Of a DNA stretch of 64,000 nucleotides, positions 35,245 to 45,373 are shown in pieces (position 1 is the stretch's first letter; the number at the start of each line of letters is the position of its first letter). The DNA lies in assembly GCA_020746875.1 (NCBI GenBank), contig JAGTJL010000001.1, positions 1,178,001 through 1,242,000 of the forward strand. The letters are read 5' to 3'. This DNA is from Rhexocercosporidium sp. MPI-PUGE-AT-0058. Taxonomy: Eukaryota > Ascomycota > Leotiomycetes > Helotiales. Both the position numbers and the translations under genes were made by a program. The notes under the pieces are model-generated. The model was not told the origin of the DNA. It saw only the letters and a list, made by a program, of their open reading frames with translations, and ran no database searches.

Positions 35245-36999
35245 TCAAAACTCCATGGCATCAGCACCCTCACGCTCTCGTTTGACCTTGACATCTTTCT
35301 CATCTCTCATCAGTGTCGATACGAAAGTCCTAAAGTAGTCGACATAAGGCTTCAAGCTCGTCTTCTCCCAGTCTTGTATTGTCTTCCCTCCAGTCTCTCC
35401 CTCGGGTGCTGTCCACTCATCAATCTCCTGCAGCAGCTCCGTAACAGTAGGGACTCCTAGTGGATCGAAATCTGCGCAAGTTTTTGTGTTGATCGGGACA
35501 CAAACCCTACCGGTTCCGGGATGCACAACAAAAGGGCTCTTCAGCAAGTGGTTGAGATGCTTGCTAACCTCAATATCTAGTCGGGGGTATGTGTATTCGA
35601 GGACGATATCTTGCTTTGCATCAAGCAGTGCTTTGGGATCCAAGCTTTTGCTAGCCCCGGTCTTTGCAAGAGCGTCGATATCAGCCCATTTTGCTGTAGA
35701 TGCACGACCAGGAGATGAGCTCCACTTCTTTCTTAGAGCCTCATTCAAGGTCTTGTCTGGAAGGAGCTGTAGCAAGCGGTCGAACTTCTCGTCTGTCTCC
35801 CACGGGTCCTGGTCGTGAAGGATATCTGTCTGGAAATGTGACTTTAAAATGTCAAGACTTCGGCTGTTGTGTCTTAGTTGATGCTAAGGCAAGAGATTTG
35901 GAATACTTACGCTACGTGAGAATGGAGCGGCCTCTTCACATTGACACGCTTGCCACTCTGAGCTCCACCTTTTATGACCTCGAGATATCCAGCAATGGCC
36001 CTCCTCTTCTGGTCATCCATTTGTCTAGCCTTCTTGTCGCATACCCAGGCGTGAGCTCCTCTACGTCCCGAGTATACCCACATAATGTGCTTGAAGCCAA
36101 AATCGTCGCGCAGTGCCACATCAATGACCTTGATGGCCATAGTTATAAATTGCCAGCATTTGTTGCAGATGTTAGCCTTGTCGCAGCATGTTCGAATGTC
36201 ATCGTAATCCGTCAAATCAATATCGAAACACAGCTCTTTCGCAATGGGCTTGAAGGCGGCGGCTTTCCGGAGAGTTTTACGGTCGCGGGGATTCGTGCTG
36301 TATACTGGCCCAATCTCGAACCTCGAGGGCATAAGACGAAGTACATCTTTGCGGAGCCTTTCGCCATTAGCAATCAAGGAGTCTCATTCGGGGTTAAGAG
36401 CTTACAGGTCAGACGTGGGAAATGCCTGGTATCTGAGATATGCGTCGTTTTGTAGTGTAAATGCAAATTCGCGGTGGCCGAAGTCGTTCGAAGGAGTAGG
36501 AGAATGATTGAGCCATTGGAAAAGGTACCGCCAGGGAAAGAGTCGTTGGTAGAACGATCGCATTACTTCTGGGTCGGATGCTCGAGAAGAAGGTCCGATA
36601 TGACTAGGGAATTAGCGGTAATATTGGGAGGATCAGGAGAAGAACTCACACAGGCGATGGTGGTGCTTCCGGTGGGGAGCTCGTAATCTTCAAGTTTTGA
36701 CCTGTTGAGCTTGGGAACTCCTCGTCCGAGTCCATATCTGCAAAAAGATCTTCCAACTTAACTTCAGGTGTTATTTCAGATTTCACAGGTACTTCTGGGG
36801 TCGTATCTGCTTCTGCGACGTCTGCCATTGTCATGTCCTGGTCTGCCAACTCGCTTTCCTGGGTATCGCCATTTTCTGCGAGGGTTTCTTGGGTCAGAGT
36901 TATCTCTGTTGTCTGGCTTTCTTCTTTGTTGGTATCTGCTTCTGCATATACACTATGATCTGGATTTGTAGCATCTTCGGGGGAGATGGAGTGAGGCAT
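35245..36999 (-). CDS. PRI1: DNA primase small (catalytic) subunit
   Basis: Makes RNA primers within the DNA polymerase alpha-primase complex. Exons 36999-36650, 36603-36406, 36357-35911 and 35863-35245 give 537 residues. An acidic, disordered extension of about 115 residues precedes the catalytic domain, which opens DPEVMRSFYQRLFPWRYLFQWLNH. Catalytic Asp pair in ELCFDIDLTDYD (about residues 228 and 230), then a Cys cluster CCDKANICNKCW, IMWVYSGRRGAHAWVCD and the later TYPRLDIEVSKHLNHLLKSPF. Residues and order match eukaryotic PriS. Two MluI boxes lie 58-80 bp upstream of the ATG. Confidence 0.95.
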
Positions 37000-37056
37000 T
37001 TTGGGCAATTGTTTTGTTGTCGATTGAATCCGATCTGTTGCAGTGGTTCTTGGAGA

Positions 37057-37079
37057 ACGCGTCGCGGTGGAACACGCGT
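37057..37079. promoter_or_regulatory. Two MluI cell-cycle boxes upstream of PRI1
   Basis: ACGCGT at 37057-37062 and again at 37074-37079, both just upstream of the PRI1 start at 36999. ACGCGT is the core bound by MBF (Mbp1/Swi6) to time DNA-synthesis genes to G1/S; paired sites in this position on a primase gene are the classic arrangement. Confidence 0.6.
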
Positions 37080-37378
37080 TAAAGTGGTCTTGGCATGTTC
37101 GATCTAAAATGGTACTAGGGTGGCTCGCTTACCTCCTTTTCTTCCTCACTCGACCAACAACAAAGCAAGATATCAGAACGACCAGTTTGCCCAAAAATTC
37201 TGAATATGCTGCAGAGAGTCTTGGTAATTATTGTATATACTATTCCCATTGGCTTGTGCTTGTGTGCAGAGTGCTTGCGGGAAATCGACTAGTACTTTCT
37301 CAATCTTGAGCAAATAATCATTTCGTCAAAAGGTATACAAGCTCCTAACACCAAGGAGATGAACGGCATAGGCAATCA

Positions 37379-40300
37379 TCACTCATCAATCTCCTCAATC
37401 CTACTAGGGAACGCCCCCTCGATCCTCAATCTCGACGCTCTCCCCAGGTCCATGTTACTCTTCGAGGAACTCGGACCCAGCGCCCTCCTGCCCTGTGGAC
37501 CAACAGCATCCTCAGCCCCCTTATTATACGCGAAGTAAAGCGCCTCCTGGCTCTGTGCCAACATCTTCTTCTCCCCTATCAATTTCATGCTCCTTCTATG
37601 TCTCGCCTCATCCTCTTCATTGCGCAGTTGACTCATACTCGCAGCCTGCTTCAATGCGTGCGAGTTCCTCGCCTCTTGAATACGCAGTCGATCGTTCTCC
37701 TTCGCGATGGCTGCTGCGTGCAGCTTTGCCTCATGGGCTTGACGAAGTTGGAAGGCCCTATTCACCCGATCTAACTTCGCTTGTTCGGCTTCTTGTTCCA
37801 AAGCGAGCTTCCTGCGTGCTGCGGCCAGTTCTCGTTGTTGCTTCTCTACTTCGCGGCGAATTTCCTCTTCCTCTTCCCTCTTACGCCTCTCGGCATCTTG
37901 TCGCTCTTGTTCCGCTTTCGCAATGTGCTCGGGCGGATTAATCATATCCGGTGGCTGAGGGCCATTGATCTTCCAGTATCGATCCTCAGCATTGAAATCT
38001 TTCAGCATCGTGATGAGACTCTGAGACTGCGAGTTGTCGCCTCTACATTTGCCTTTTTCAACATATTTGGTGGGCGAGTAGGTGTACTCGCCGTCCATGA
38101 ATAGATTGAAGTCTCGATTGATGTATTTAAATTGTCCACATTCGAGGAAAGCTCTAGTCATCATATGTGGATTTGCGCTGTCGAGTGCATGCATCAGAAC
38201 CGAGCGGTTGCCAGCTTGCGGAAGACGATCCTTTGTTAAAGCACCACCTTTGATTAGGCATTCGATCGCTCTCTTCGCTGCAGTGATCTTTTGCGGAGTC
38301 GTCAATTGTGATTTGAGGAGGTGAGTTGGGGCTTGGAAGCAGAGCTCGAACAAAGGAGGTCGGCCTTCGAAGCGAGGGCATGGAAAATTTGGTTCATGGC
38401 CATTGTCCAAGAGGAGCTGAATTGCATCCGCGTTGACCGTACGAGCAGCTTCGTGGAGACTACCATCATTTGAAAGGGCTTTTGCGGCAAGTAAAGCTTG
38501 CATGCTTGCAATGTCGTTCTTCCGGGCTGCCAAACTCAATGGAGACACATAGTCCTCGTCGACTGCATCAACGTCTGCGCCTGCTGCTAGGAGAGCCTGC
38601 ACAATTGGCTGACGTCCATGCTCGATCGCCAGGTGAAGGAGCGGTTCGGGGTGGTTATGGAGATTGGCTAATGCGGTAGTCAGTCAAATGCAATGCAAAA
38701 TGCTCGAACCAAATTTTTTCAAAAGATCGAGGTGCGGATTTCGTAACGGTACTGAACTTACCCTGTCGATTTATCAGACACTCCACGATATGATCACCAG
38801 TTTGCTTTCCACCAGTCATGGCCCAGTATAAGGCGGTAAACTTTCCACTTTCAGACGACATAGCTTGGTCGACATTGAAACCGGCATCCAGCGTTGCCTC
38901 CAGAATATCCAAGCTACTCGGGTAATGCTTGATGCAGAGAAAAATTGGCGGTTCAGGTATTTCTGGGTGCATATAATCGGAGTATAGATCATCTGCAGCC
39001 ATCTCCATGAATGCCTGTATGACCGCGAGGCATGAAGATTCTGGGAGTCCTGACACGAGAGCGTAAGGAAAGGCCATAGAAACTGATTCGGATGCCGGTC
39101 TCATGGCTAACATTCTCCTTATTAAGGCAGCCTCGCCTCTTTCCGTCGCAACCTGTAGCGCTTCTCCGTCTTTGTGGTCAATATTCGCATGCTGGAGCAA
39201 GGTGATTTCGAAATGTCTTGCACTAGGTTGGCCATCTTTCACGGCTCTGATTAGAGCATCATCGACTGCAGTTCCCTCTGCTCCATGTTCGATTAGGAGT
39301 GTCATAATTTTGAATGCATCTTGCTTTTTCCAGAAGGCTTCCTCCGCCATGAGAGCTCCAAAAACCTTTGACGGAGCAGAGCCATCTCTACACTGTTCAA
39401 GCAAGAGTTTCAGAAGAAGTGTGTTGAGGCTCTTGGCAGCGGTTATCAGGGGACGATATCCTTCATAAGTGACTGGAGCGCGGAAGGACAGGAGAACTTC
39501 AATGGACGGCATATGAGGTCGTCTTTCCTGAACGAGACCATCCAATGCGGCAGCCACCTGATTGTCAATTGCCTTTCCAGACTGTAGGATCAACTCCAAT
39601 GCCCGAGGTCGGATCCTGGGATCAAGAGCAAGAGACGATTGAAAGCTTCTAGCCAAGACATCTGGCGAAGGTCGGTGCGCACTATTGAGGAGCTTCTCTA
39701 GGAGAACCAAATTTCCAGCACGACAGCAACGATCTAGAGCTTCGCCACCTAAAGCATTGACAGAGGCTCCGTACTTTAGCAGAAGGTCGCACATGGCTAG
39801 ACCCTCCTGGCCTTGCTTCGTTGCATTTACCAGTGCCGTATCTAGAGGTGGCCCCTGTAAACCGGCATCAAGAATGAGACGAAGGATTTTCATCTTCTTC
39901 GCGGAAGGCGATGCCGACAGCAGAGAAACCTCGAAAGCGCCAACCAAACTAGCGCTGTAAGGCTGCTGAAATTCTCCTCCAATTAACAGTTCCAGGATGC
40001 CAATGTTCTCGGAACGAGCTGCAGCTGTGATCGATGCACCTCCATCAAGGTCCACAGATGCTCCTGCTTCCAGGAGTATTCTGCAAAGCTCATCCTTCTG
40101 ACCCGCGACAGCTAGCAGCAGAGCTTTGGAGCATGAATTTCGTGGTGGGCCGGCGCCTACTAAGAGGTGACAGTACTTCAACTGATCACGGGGAGTTCGC
40201 AATCTCATCGCAGATTCGAGGGCATTGTCAAATGAAAGCTCGTTAGGACGCTTAGCGAGCAACAGCTTCAAATGCTCTTGATAGTTACCTGTTACAGCTT

Positions 40301-42044
40301 GGCATAGAGCATGGCCATTCTCAAAGTCGACGGAGGCGCTACGGAGGATCAACATCAGGAAGTCGATGTTGTGGTGCTCGATGGTCATAGCGATGGTAAG
40401 ACCCTTGTTGACTTCTTCGCCTATTGCACCAGCATTGATCAACTTTTGGCAAGCTTCGAATCGATGGTTGGAATCATTGTAGCTCAAAGCTACGGTGAAA
40501 GCTCGATTCAATGATGTGACATGCGGACGTCGCTCCAACATCATGTCTAACAGAACCATGTCGAACAGCTTTGTAGCTTCTAGGATGGGCTGGCCATTGC
40601 GAGTATTGACATCCGCACCTTTGCGAAGCAGTATCTGTGCAAGCCTTCGGCGAAGAATGGTGTCTCGCGTAGCGATTGCAACTGGCAAAGCATCCGATAG
40701 CGCTGGGACAGGAGGGTTACCCTCAAGTAACATGTGCAGTAGGTTCTCATCGCCAGCGGCTACAGCGGAACCAATTGTGGTATCTACAGCGGCACCATCC
40801 GAAACTAGAATATAGATGATCCGATCCTCTTTCGTTGTGTCTCGACCAGTTGTTGTGTTTCGATTCTGCAGCGCTATTTCCAAGGCTCTATTTTTCGCTG
40901 TCCTATTCGAATGTCGTGACAGCAATTGCACGACTTCAACATCGCCACCAGTTGTAGCTTTCTCTAGAAAGTTACTTGGCTCATCAGGGCGTTTTCTGGA
41001 CATGACTCCAAGTGCACTGCTCTGTTGAGGGATGGTGTTGATATCCCCACCTGCTTTAGTGAATTTTCCTAAGAGAACTTCGACGACTCCAGGTCCGGCT
41101 GTTTCGTGGCCGTCAATAACGGATTGGATAGCCCGGAATAATTCTCTTTGACTGAAGCTAGTGCGTTTGGACTTCGGCGTAACGAAGCGCCTGAGTGATG
41201 ACCGCTTCTCAATCTTAGCATCCTTATCCCGAAGAAGGATTTCTTGGGCCCTGGATTCATCTTCCATTGTACGGAAACTATTTCGTCCAGTATAAATACC
41301 AGGAGACCGTGGACTTGGTCGTATGCTTGGAGCGGGTTCACGATTGATTTGGCGTTGCGACATGTAGTCTTGAACATCAGACCTCGATGACCATTGTGTC
41401 TCAGTTTGTGGACTGGGACTTGCATCCAGCTCTTGCGGTGCTGGCGAGCTGTGTCGTTGGCCTCTTCTCCGGGACCACGGACTTGAATCTGCGGCCGAGT
41501 TATCGTTGAAGCCGGCATCTACCGGTGAACGAGAATGCTCCTCTGGCATGCGTGAACCGTGAGAATCATAGTGTTTTCCTACATTGGTAGGACAGTAGGG
41601 TGAGAGGTTATCCTCAAAGTGTTGTCTCTGGGATCCAGATCGATGTTGGAAGTCCGAAGTTCGATCGCAGTCTGAGATAGCGGGATCTTGCTCTTCTCTC
41701 CTTGTTGCCGAGAACTGCCTCGGTCTTTGCGTATATTGAGGCTCATTGCCATCGATTGGTACATTGTTCTGACTGCTATGCCTTGGTGATGGTCTTGTGT
41801 GATGTGTTGGCCCTTGAATATTCCGAGACTCGTCCTCTCTTTCCCAGGAATTGTTTCTAGCATTGCCGACATTCAGGTTCTTGCCAGCAGAATTGCGGTA
41901 TGTGGTCCTTCCTGGCATAGGGTATGTTGGCTGAGCCCCATCATTCTGATCGTCCATGTCTTCTTGGTGATAGGTGTGTGATCTTTGGCTCGGTAGATCT
42001 CGGAGAGTTCTACCACCAGCTGGCATTTCGGTTCGCCCAGCCAT
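37379..42044 (-). CDS. Large ankyrin-repeat protein with C-terminal coiled coil
   Basis: Function not recognised. Exons 42044-38762 and 38667-37379 (intron 94 nt) join in frame to 1523 residues. Residues 1 to about 270 are disordered, rich in Ser, Arg, Gln and Asp. From about residue 290 a long array of degenerate ankyrin-like units follows, with repeated marks such as LLLKYGASVNALGGEALDRC, LLEAGASVDLDGGASITAAA and ALLAAGADVDAVDEDYVSPL. The last 250 residues are charged helix (ERQDAERRKREEEEEIRREV), a probable coiled coil. Splicing restores HNHPEPLLHLAIEHGRQPIV, a normal ankyrin unit, which supports joining both parts. Such proteins usually act as scaffolds. Confidence 0.85.
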
Positions 42045-42674
42045 ATTCCAATGTCGTCAAACTTGGATGACACTTTCACTCAGATTGTTGTCTTTTGAAC
42101 TACTCAACAGAAGTATCTGAACATGCTGGTTTCGAATCTGCCTTGGGCTGAGCACTAAACTAGAGAAGCCCGTGTGACATTCAGAAACGGCAGTTTACTG
42201 ATCAGGCTGAGGCTGAAAATATGTAGTACAGCCTCAGGGAACTTTTTAGACAATAGAAAGTGCCAAAGCAGGTAGACAGGAAATATATCGAACAAATGAA
42301 AGAGGGAGAATTAATGGGAATATACTCAGGAGTTCGTGGGCTGAGACCTGAGAGGCTCAGTAAGAGCTGTGCAGTGCGCCTCCTGCCCTAAAAGAGGCCA
42401 GGCTCGGGATTCAAGTCAGAAGAGTATTGATTATGCACTATCAAAACGCCAAACAAGCCACCAAATGTGATATTGGCATGTGTCGGATTTTGATTTGCAC
42501 AAGACAAGCCAGCCTCGTTGCAGATTTATTTTAGGGGAAGTTCATGCGGTGTGATGCTGCACGCCAAACGGCAGCGAAATTGCGTCCACACCTCAGCCGC
42601 AAATCGGGATCTCTTTGACGGCAAGGCTCGAACTTGCAGAACTTGAAAGATATTGTACTTGTGCTCAATTGATC
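42045..42674. other. Divergent promoter between ankyrin gene and 420-residue protein gene
   Basis: 630 bp, no recognised element or RNA gene. Confidence 0.4.
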
Positions 42675-43986
42675 ATGGATCCCACACCAATCGTGGATGT
42701 TCGGTCGGGTGTTTCTTCAATTGTCCATCAATTTTCTGAAGCTTTGGACGTTTTTCAGAAGTGGCGTGTAGGAAGAGCTGGAAAGAAGGCCGTGGGACAA
42801 GAAGAGTGCAAAACATCGTTCGAAGAAGGGAAGTCGACGATAGAAGACAAGTTCAACCAGTGCTTGCAGCAACATGGAGCAAGATTCGATCGAGGAGATA
42901 GTAAATCCCGACACAACCAACGTAAAAGCCACTTACTTACATTAAATAGGAATATGTATCGATGTCCTGATAGATACACGAGCAAAGTTTGACAAAGGCG
43001 TTCTTGAAAGCTTGTCTCGACATGTCGCAGGGAAGTTGTCGAAGGGGGAGAAGATCAATCCCTTGGAACTCATTGTGGTATCTGAATCGACGAGGAAAGA
43101 GACAATCATAGCTATGGATGAACTCTCTCGGAGGATTTCGAATGGTTCCGTTGGTCCATACACAACGGTGGATCCCGGGGATGTGTTGCCTCCAATGCCA
43201 CTTCGGCCTGTACGAATTCCCCAAACTCTGGGAACCAACTCAAACTTGAGCCGGACATCTGTCACAAGCAACCTACAGGGCGTTGAAGACAGGAGCTCAG
43301 GTACACTGCATTTGCGTCCCCAAGCATCGCAGGCTTCGTTCGCAAGCGTCAATTCGAGCCAGACTTCATTCCCAACGCCGTTTGCTCCAATCCCTCAGAG
43401 ATTTAGCACCCAGGTGCCTTCTACGTGGAGTTTTCCCGACTTTGGCACTTCCCAAGCCTTGGTCAGAGCAAGGCCTTCCAGTTCTGCCACTGCCTTGTCA
43501 TGGATGAAGGATATGATTCCCATCAAACCGACCCGCCCATACTACGACATTACGCCTTTGAAGCCAACTCCTGATGTTGTGCCAACCTTCACTTATGACG
43601 TTGACACCGAAGACATCCTGGACGAAGGAGCAAGAGCAACCCAGAAGTTGTGGGCTGCTGTAGATTGTGAGGAGAACAGTCGGCTTCGAGCACATGCTCA
43701 TTCTGCGCCTATACCACAAGGGCCTTGGAAGAGCATGTTTGGAGAGGATGAAGACGAGGATGATGATGACAGATCGCAGGCACCTTTGCCACACAGGGAA
43801 GAGAGTTCATCAACCTTACCCGTTGATGAAAGCTCGCATATGTTTCTGACACCCAGACTTCCGGGAGCGAGGCCATCTTCGGCACAAGGAGAAAGAAGAG
43901 TCCGCAGTCAACCCATGTTGGAATTCTCGGTGGCGACTCCACGATTTAGAAGGCATGTAAGCAACCCAGCGACCCGTCCGAAATAA
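42675..43986 (+). CDS. Protein of unknown function, 420 residues
   Basis: Not recognised. Exons 42675-42900 and 42950-43986 (49-nt intron, phase 1). The N-terminal 150 residues are predicted helical: IVHQFSEALDVFQKWR, then KFNQCLQQHGARFDRGD-RICIDVLIDTRAKFDKGVLESL and the LELIVVSESTRKETIIAMDEL helix. The remainder is disordered, Pro/Ser-rich, with an acidic patch (GEDEDEDDDDRS) and short Trp-containing motifs (ALSWMKDMIPIKPTRPYYDI). This layout resembles uncharacterised fungal proteins encoded next to signalling genes, but no family name can be given. Confidence 0.7.
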
Positions 43987-44785
43987 GGCAATGCGAACCA
44001 AACCTTTGAAATACCGGATTGCGATCTTTGAATGCCATGCTGTGGCGGCCCGGGAGTGTTTCGTGTGATACGGCGAGCTTCATATCATCCTGTGAGCAGA
44101 AATTTCAACACCCACAGGCTATGAGGACCACTTAGCAAAGTCCGAAGAAATACACAGCACTTTCAAACAATTTCTCCAGCGTGAATGATGCCAAGAGGTC
44201 CTTAGATCCCTATAGAAGTTGAAGTCCATGTATGGTCTAATCGAACAGCATGAGTACCGAGATGTGGCAACAGGATTCCGGTTCTGAATAGTTGCAAAGT
44301 GGTGTGTTTTTCTGCCAGGTCCTGGATAACATAGCGTTGTGATATTTAATGTTTCGAATAATCAATTTGCATGTCCCTTTCTTGTGCAGAGATGACCTAG
44401 CTGATTCACTTCTGAAAAGCTCCAATTTTGAAGGGCGTTAAAAGTCCTCGTGTTTGCGTCTCTTGCCTCTTTGCCAAAGAGATATTTGACAACGCTGCAT
44501 TAGTTGGCATTACGTCTCGGTTATCGCCGTCTCAGGAAAAACACCATGTAAATTCCCGAAGCAGGCCAAAAAGAGAGAAACCCAAACGGAAGAGACTCGC
44601 TCGGTCTATTTTCGCGATATCTTGCCTAATGAAAGCCCTTTCAGATACCTATGTATCTCTAGGAATATTCAAGAAAAATCCCGGGATTTATTTCCCTTGT
44701 ATCCATTTACTATCCGAGTAATAACTAAGAGTAATAACTAAGATCAACCAAACGAAAGATAAAAATGCAAAAGTTTGAAGAATTT
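43987..44785. other. Interval 3' of the 420-residue gene and tRNA
   Basis: 800 bp, moderately AT-rich. Contains the RNA polymerase III terminator of the tRNA (44761-44772). No other gene supported. Confidence 0.4.
44761..44772 (-). terminator. RNA polymerase III terminator of tRNA-Asn
   Basis: On the minus strand, T4 at 44772-44769 followed by T5 at 44765-44761, starting 14 nt after the tRNA discriminator base. Oligo-T runs are the standard polymerase III stop. Confidence 0.7.
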
Positions 44786-44919
44786 CTCTTCTGGGAGGGC
44801 TCGAACTGAAGAACTATTAGTTTCAAGCTTCTGAACGATCCACATTGACTGCTTACCCTCCAACCTCTCGATTGCAGTGTTTAACAGTCGAACGCGCTAG
44901 CCAATTGCGCCACAGAAGA
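44786..44919 (-). tRNA. tRNA-Asn (GTT) interrupted by two insertions
   Basis: Read on the minus strand: acceptor TCTTCTG (44919-44913) pairs perfectly with CAGAAGA (44793-44787), discriminator G at 44786. D stem GCGC/GCGC around loop AATTGGCTA; anticodon stem TTCGA/TCGAG with loop CTGTTAA, anticodon GTT at 44885-44883; variable loop AGGTT; T stem GGAGG/CCTCC around loop TTCGAGC. The 74-nt mature sequence is complete only after removing 9 nt in the anticodon loop (about 44873-44881) and 51 nt between the T stem and T loop (44806-44856). Box A (TGGCGCAATTGG, 44912-44901) is intact; box B is altered at its first base by the insertion (AGTTCGAGCCC). Anticodon-loop introns are normal; the T-arm insertion is not. 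Confidence 0.85.
44806..44856 (-). other. Spliceosomal-type intron-like insertion inside the tRNA T arm
   Basis: 51 nt starting GTAAGC and ending TTCAG, with CTAAT 11-15 nt before the end, matching the donor, branch and acceptor patterns of neighbouring mRNA introns (45-60 nt). Exact removal joins GGAGG to TTCGAGC and restores a perfect T arm. Confidence 0.7.
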
Positions 44920-45373
44920 CTGTATCATACAGCTGGGACTGTGTAATATATAATTGGAAGTGCTTATTTGACTACTCATTATCTAACGTTTTTTTCCAAT
45001 TCTCAAACTTGTGTGGTGGGTGTGGTGGGGACGTTGGTTTAGCGAAGGGTGCGCATTGGTTGACTTAATCTGATCCTCTCGAGCCCTCACTTAAAACAGA
45101 GCAGACGGCTTTACAGAGGGCCAAGTTTACGTTCTCAGGAAGCTGTCCTCCGGCTTAACATTTCTTCCAATTCGCAAGAGCATCATGATGTTGCAGGAGC
45201 AGGATTGCTGTTACTGCACAATCCATATCCAACTGACTGGAAGGCTTTCAATTACATGACAGCCGAGTCACTGACGAGAACCTTCTTTTCCATAGATTAT
45301 CATTACTACCACTCATGGACAGTTGCCTGGTATATACAAGAAGTTATTCATTCATCATCACCGTTCCCATCTG
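44920..45373. other. Interval between tRNA and GPI1 stop
   Basis: 454 bp, tRNA 5' flank and GPI1 3' end; no gene seen. Confidence 0.4.

Noticed and set aside
44786..44919. Alternative fold of the tRNA using TTGAA (about 44826-44822) as the 3' anticodon stem and one long intron
   Set aside because: The anticodon stem would pair, but the T stem would then be TTCAG against CCTCC with almost no pairs; the two-insertion model gives perfect stems throughout.
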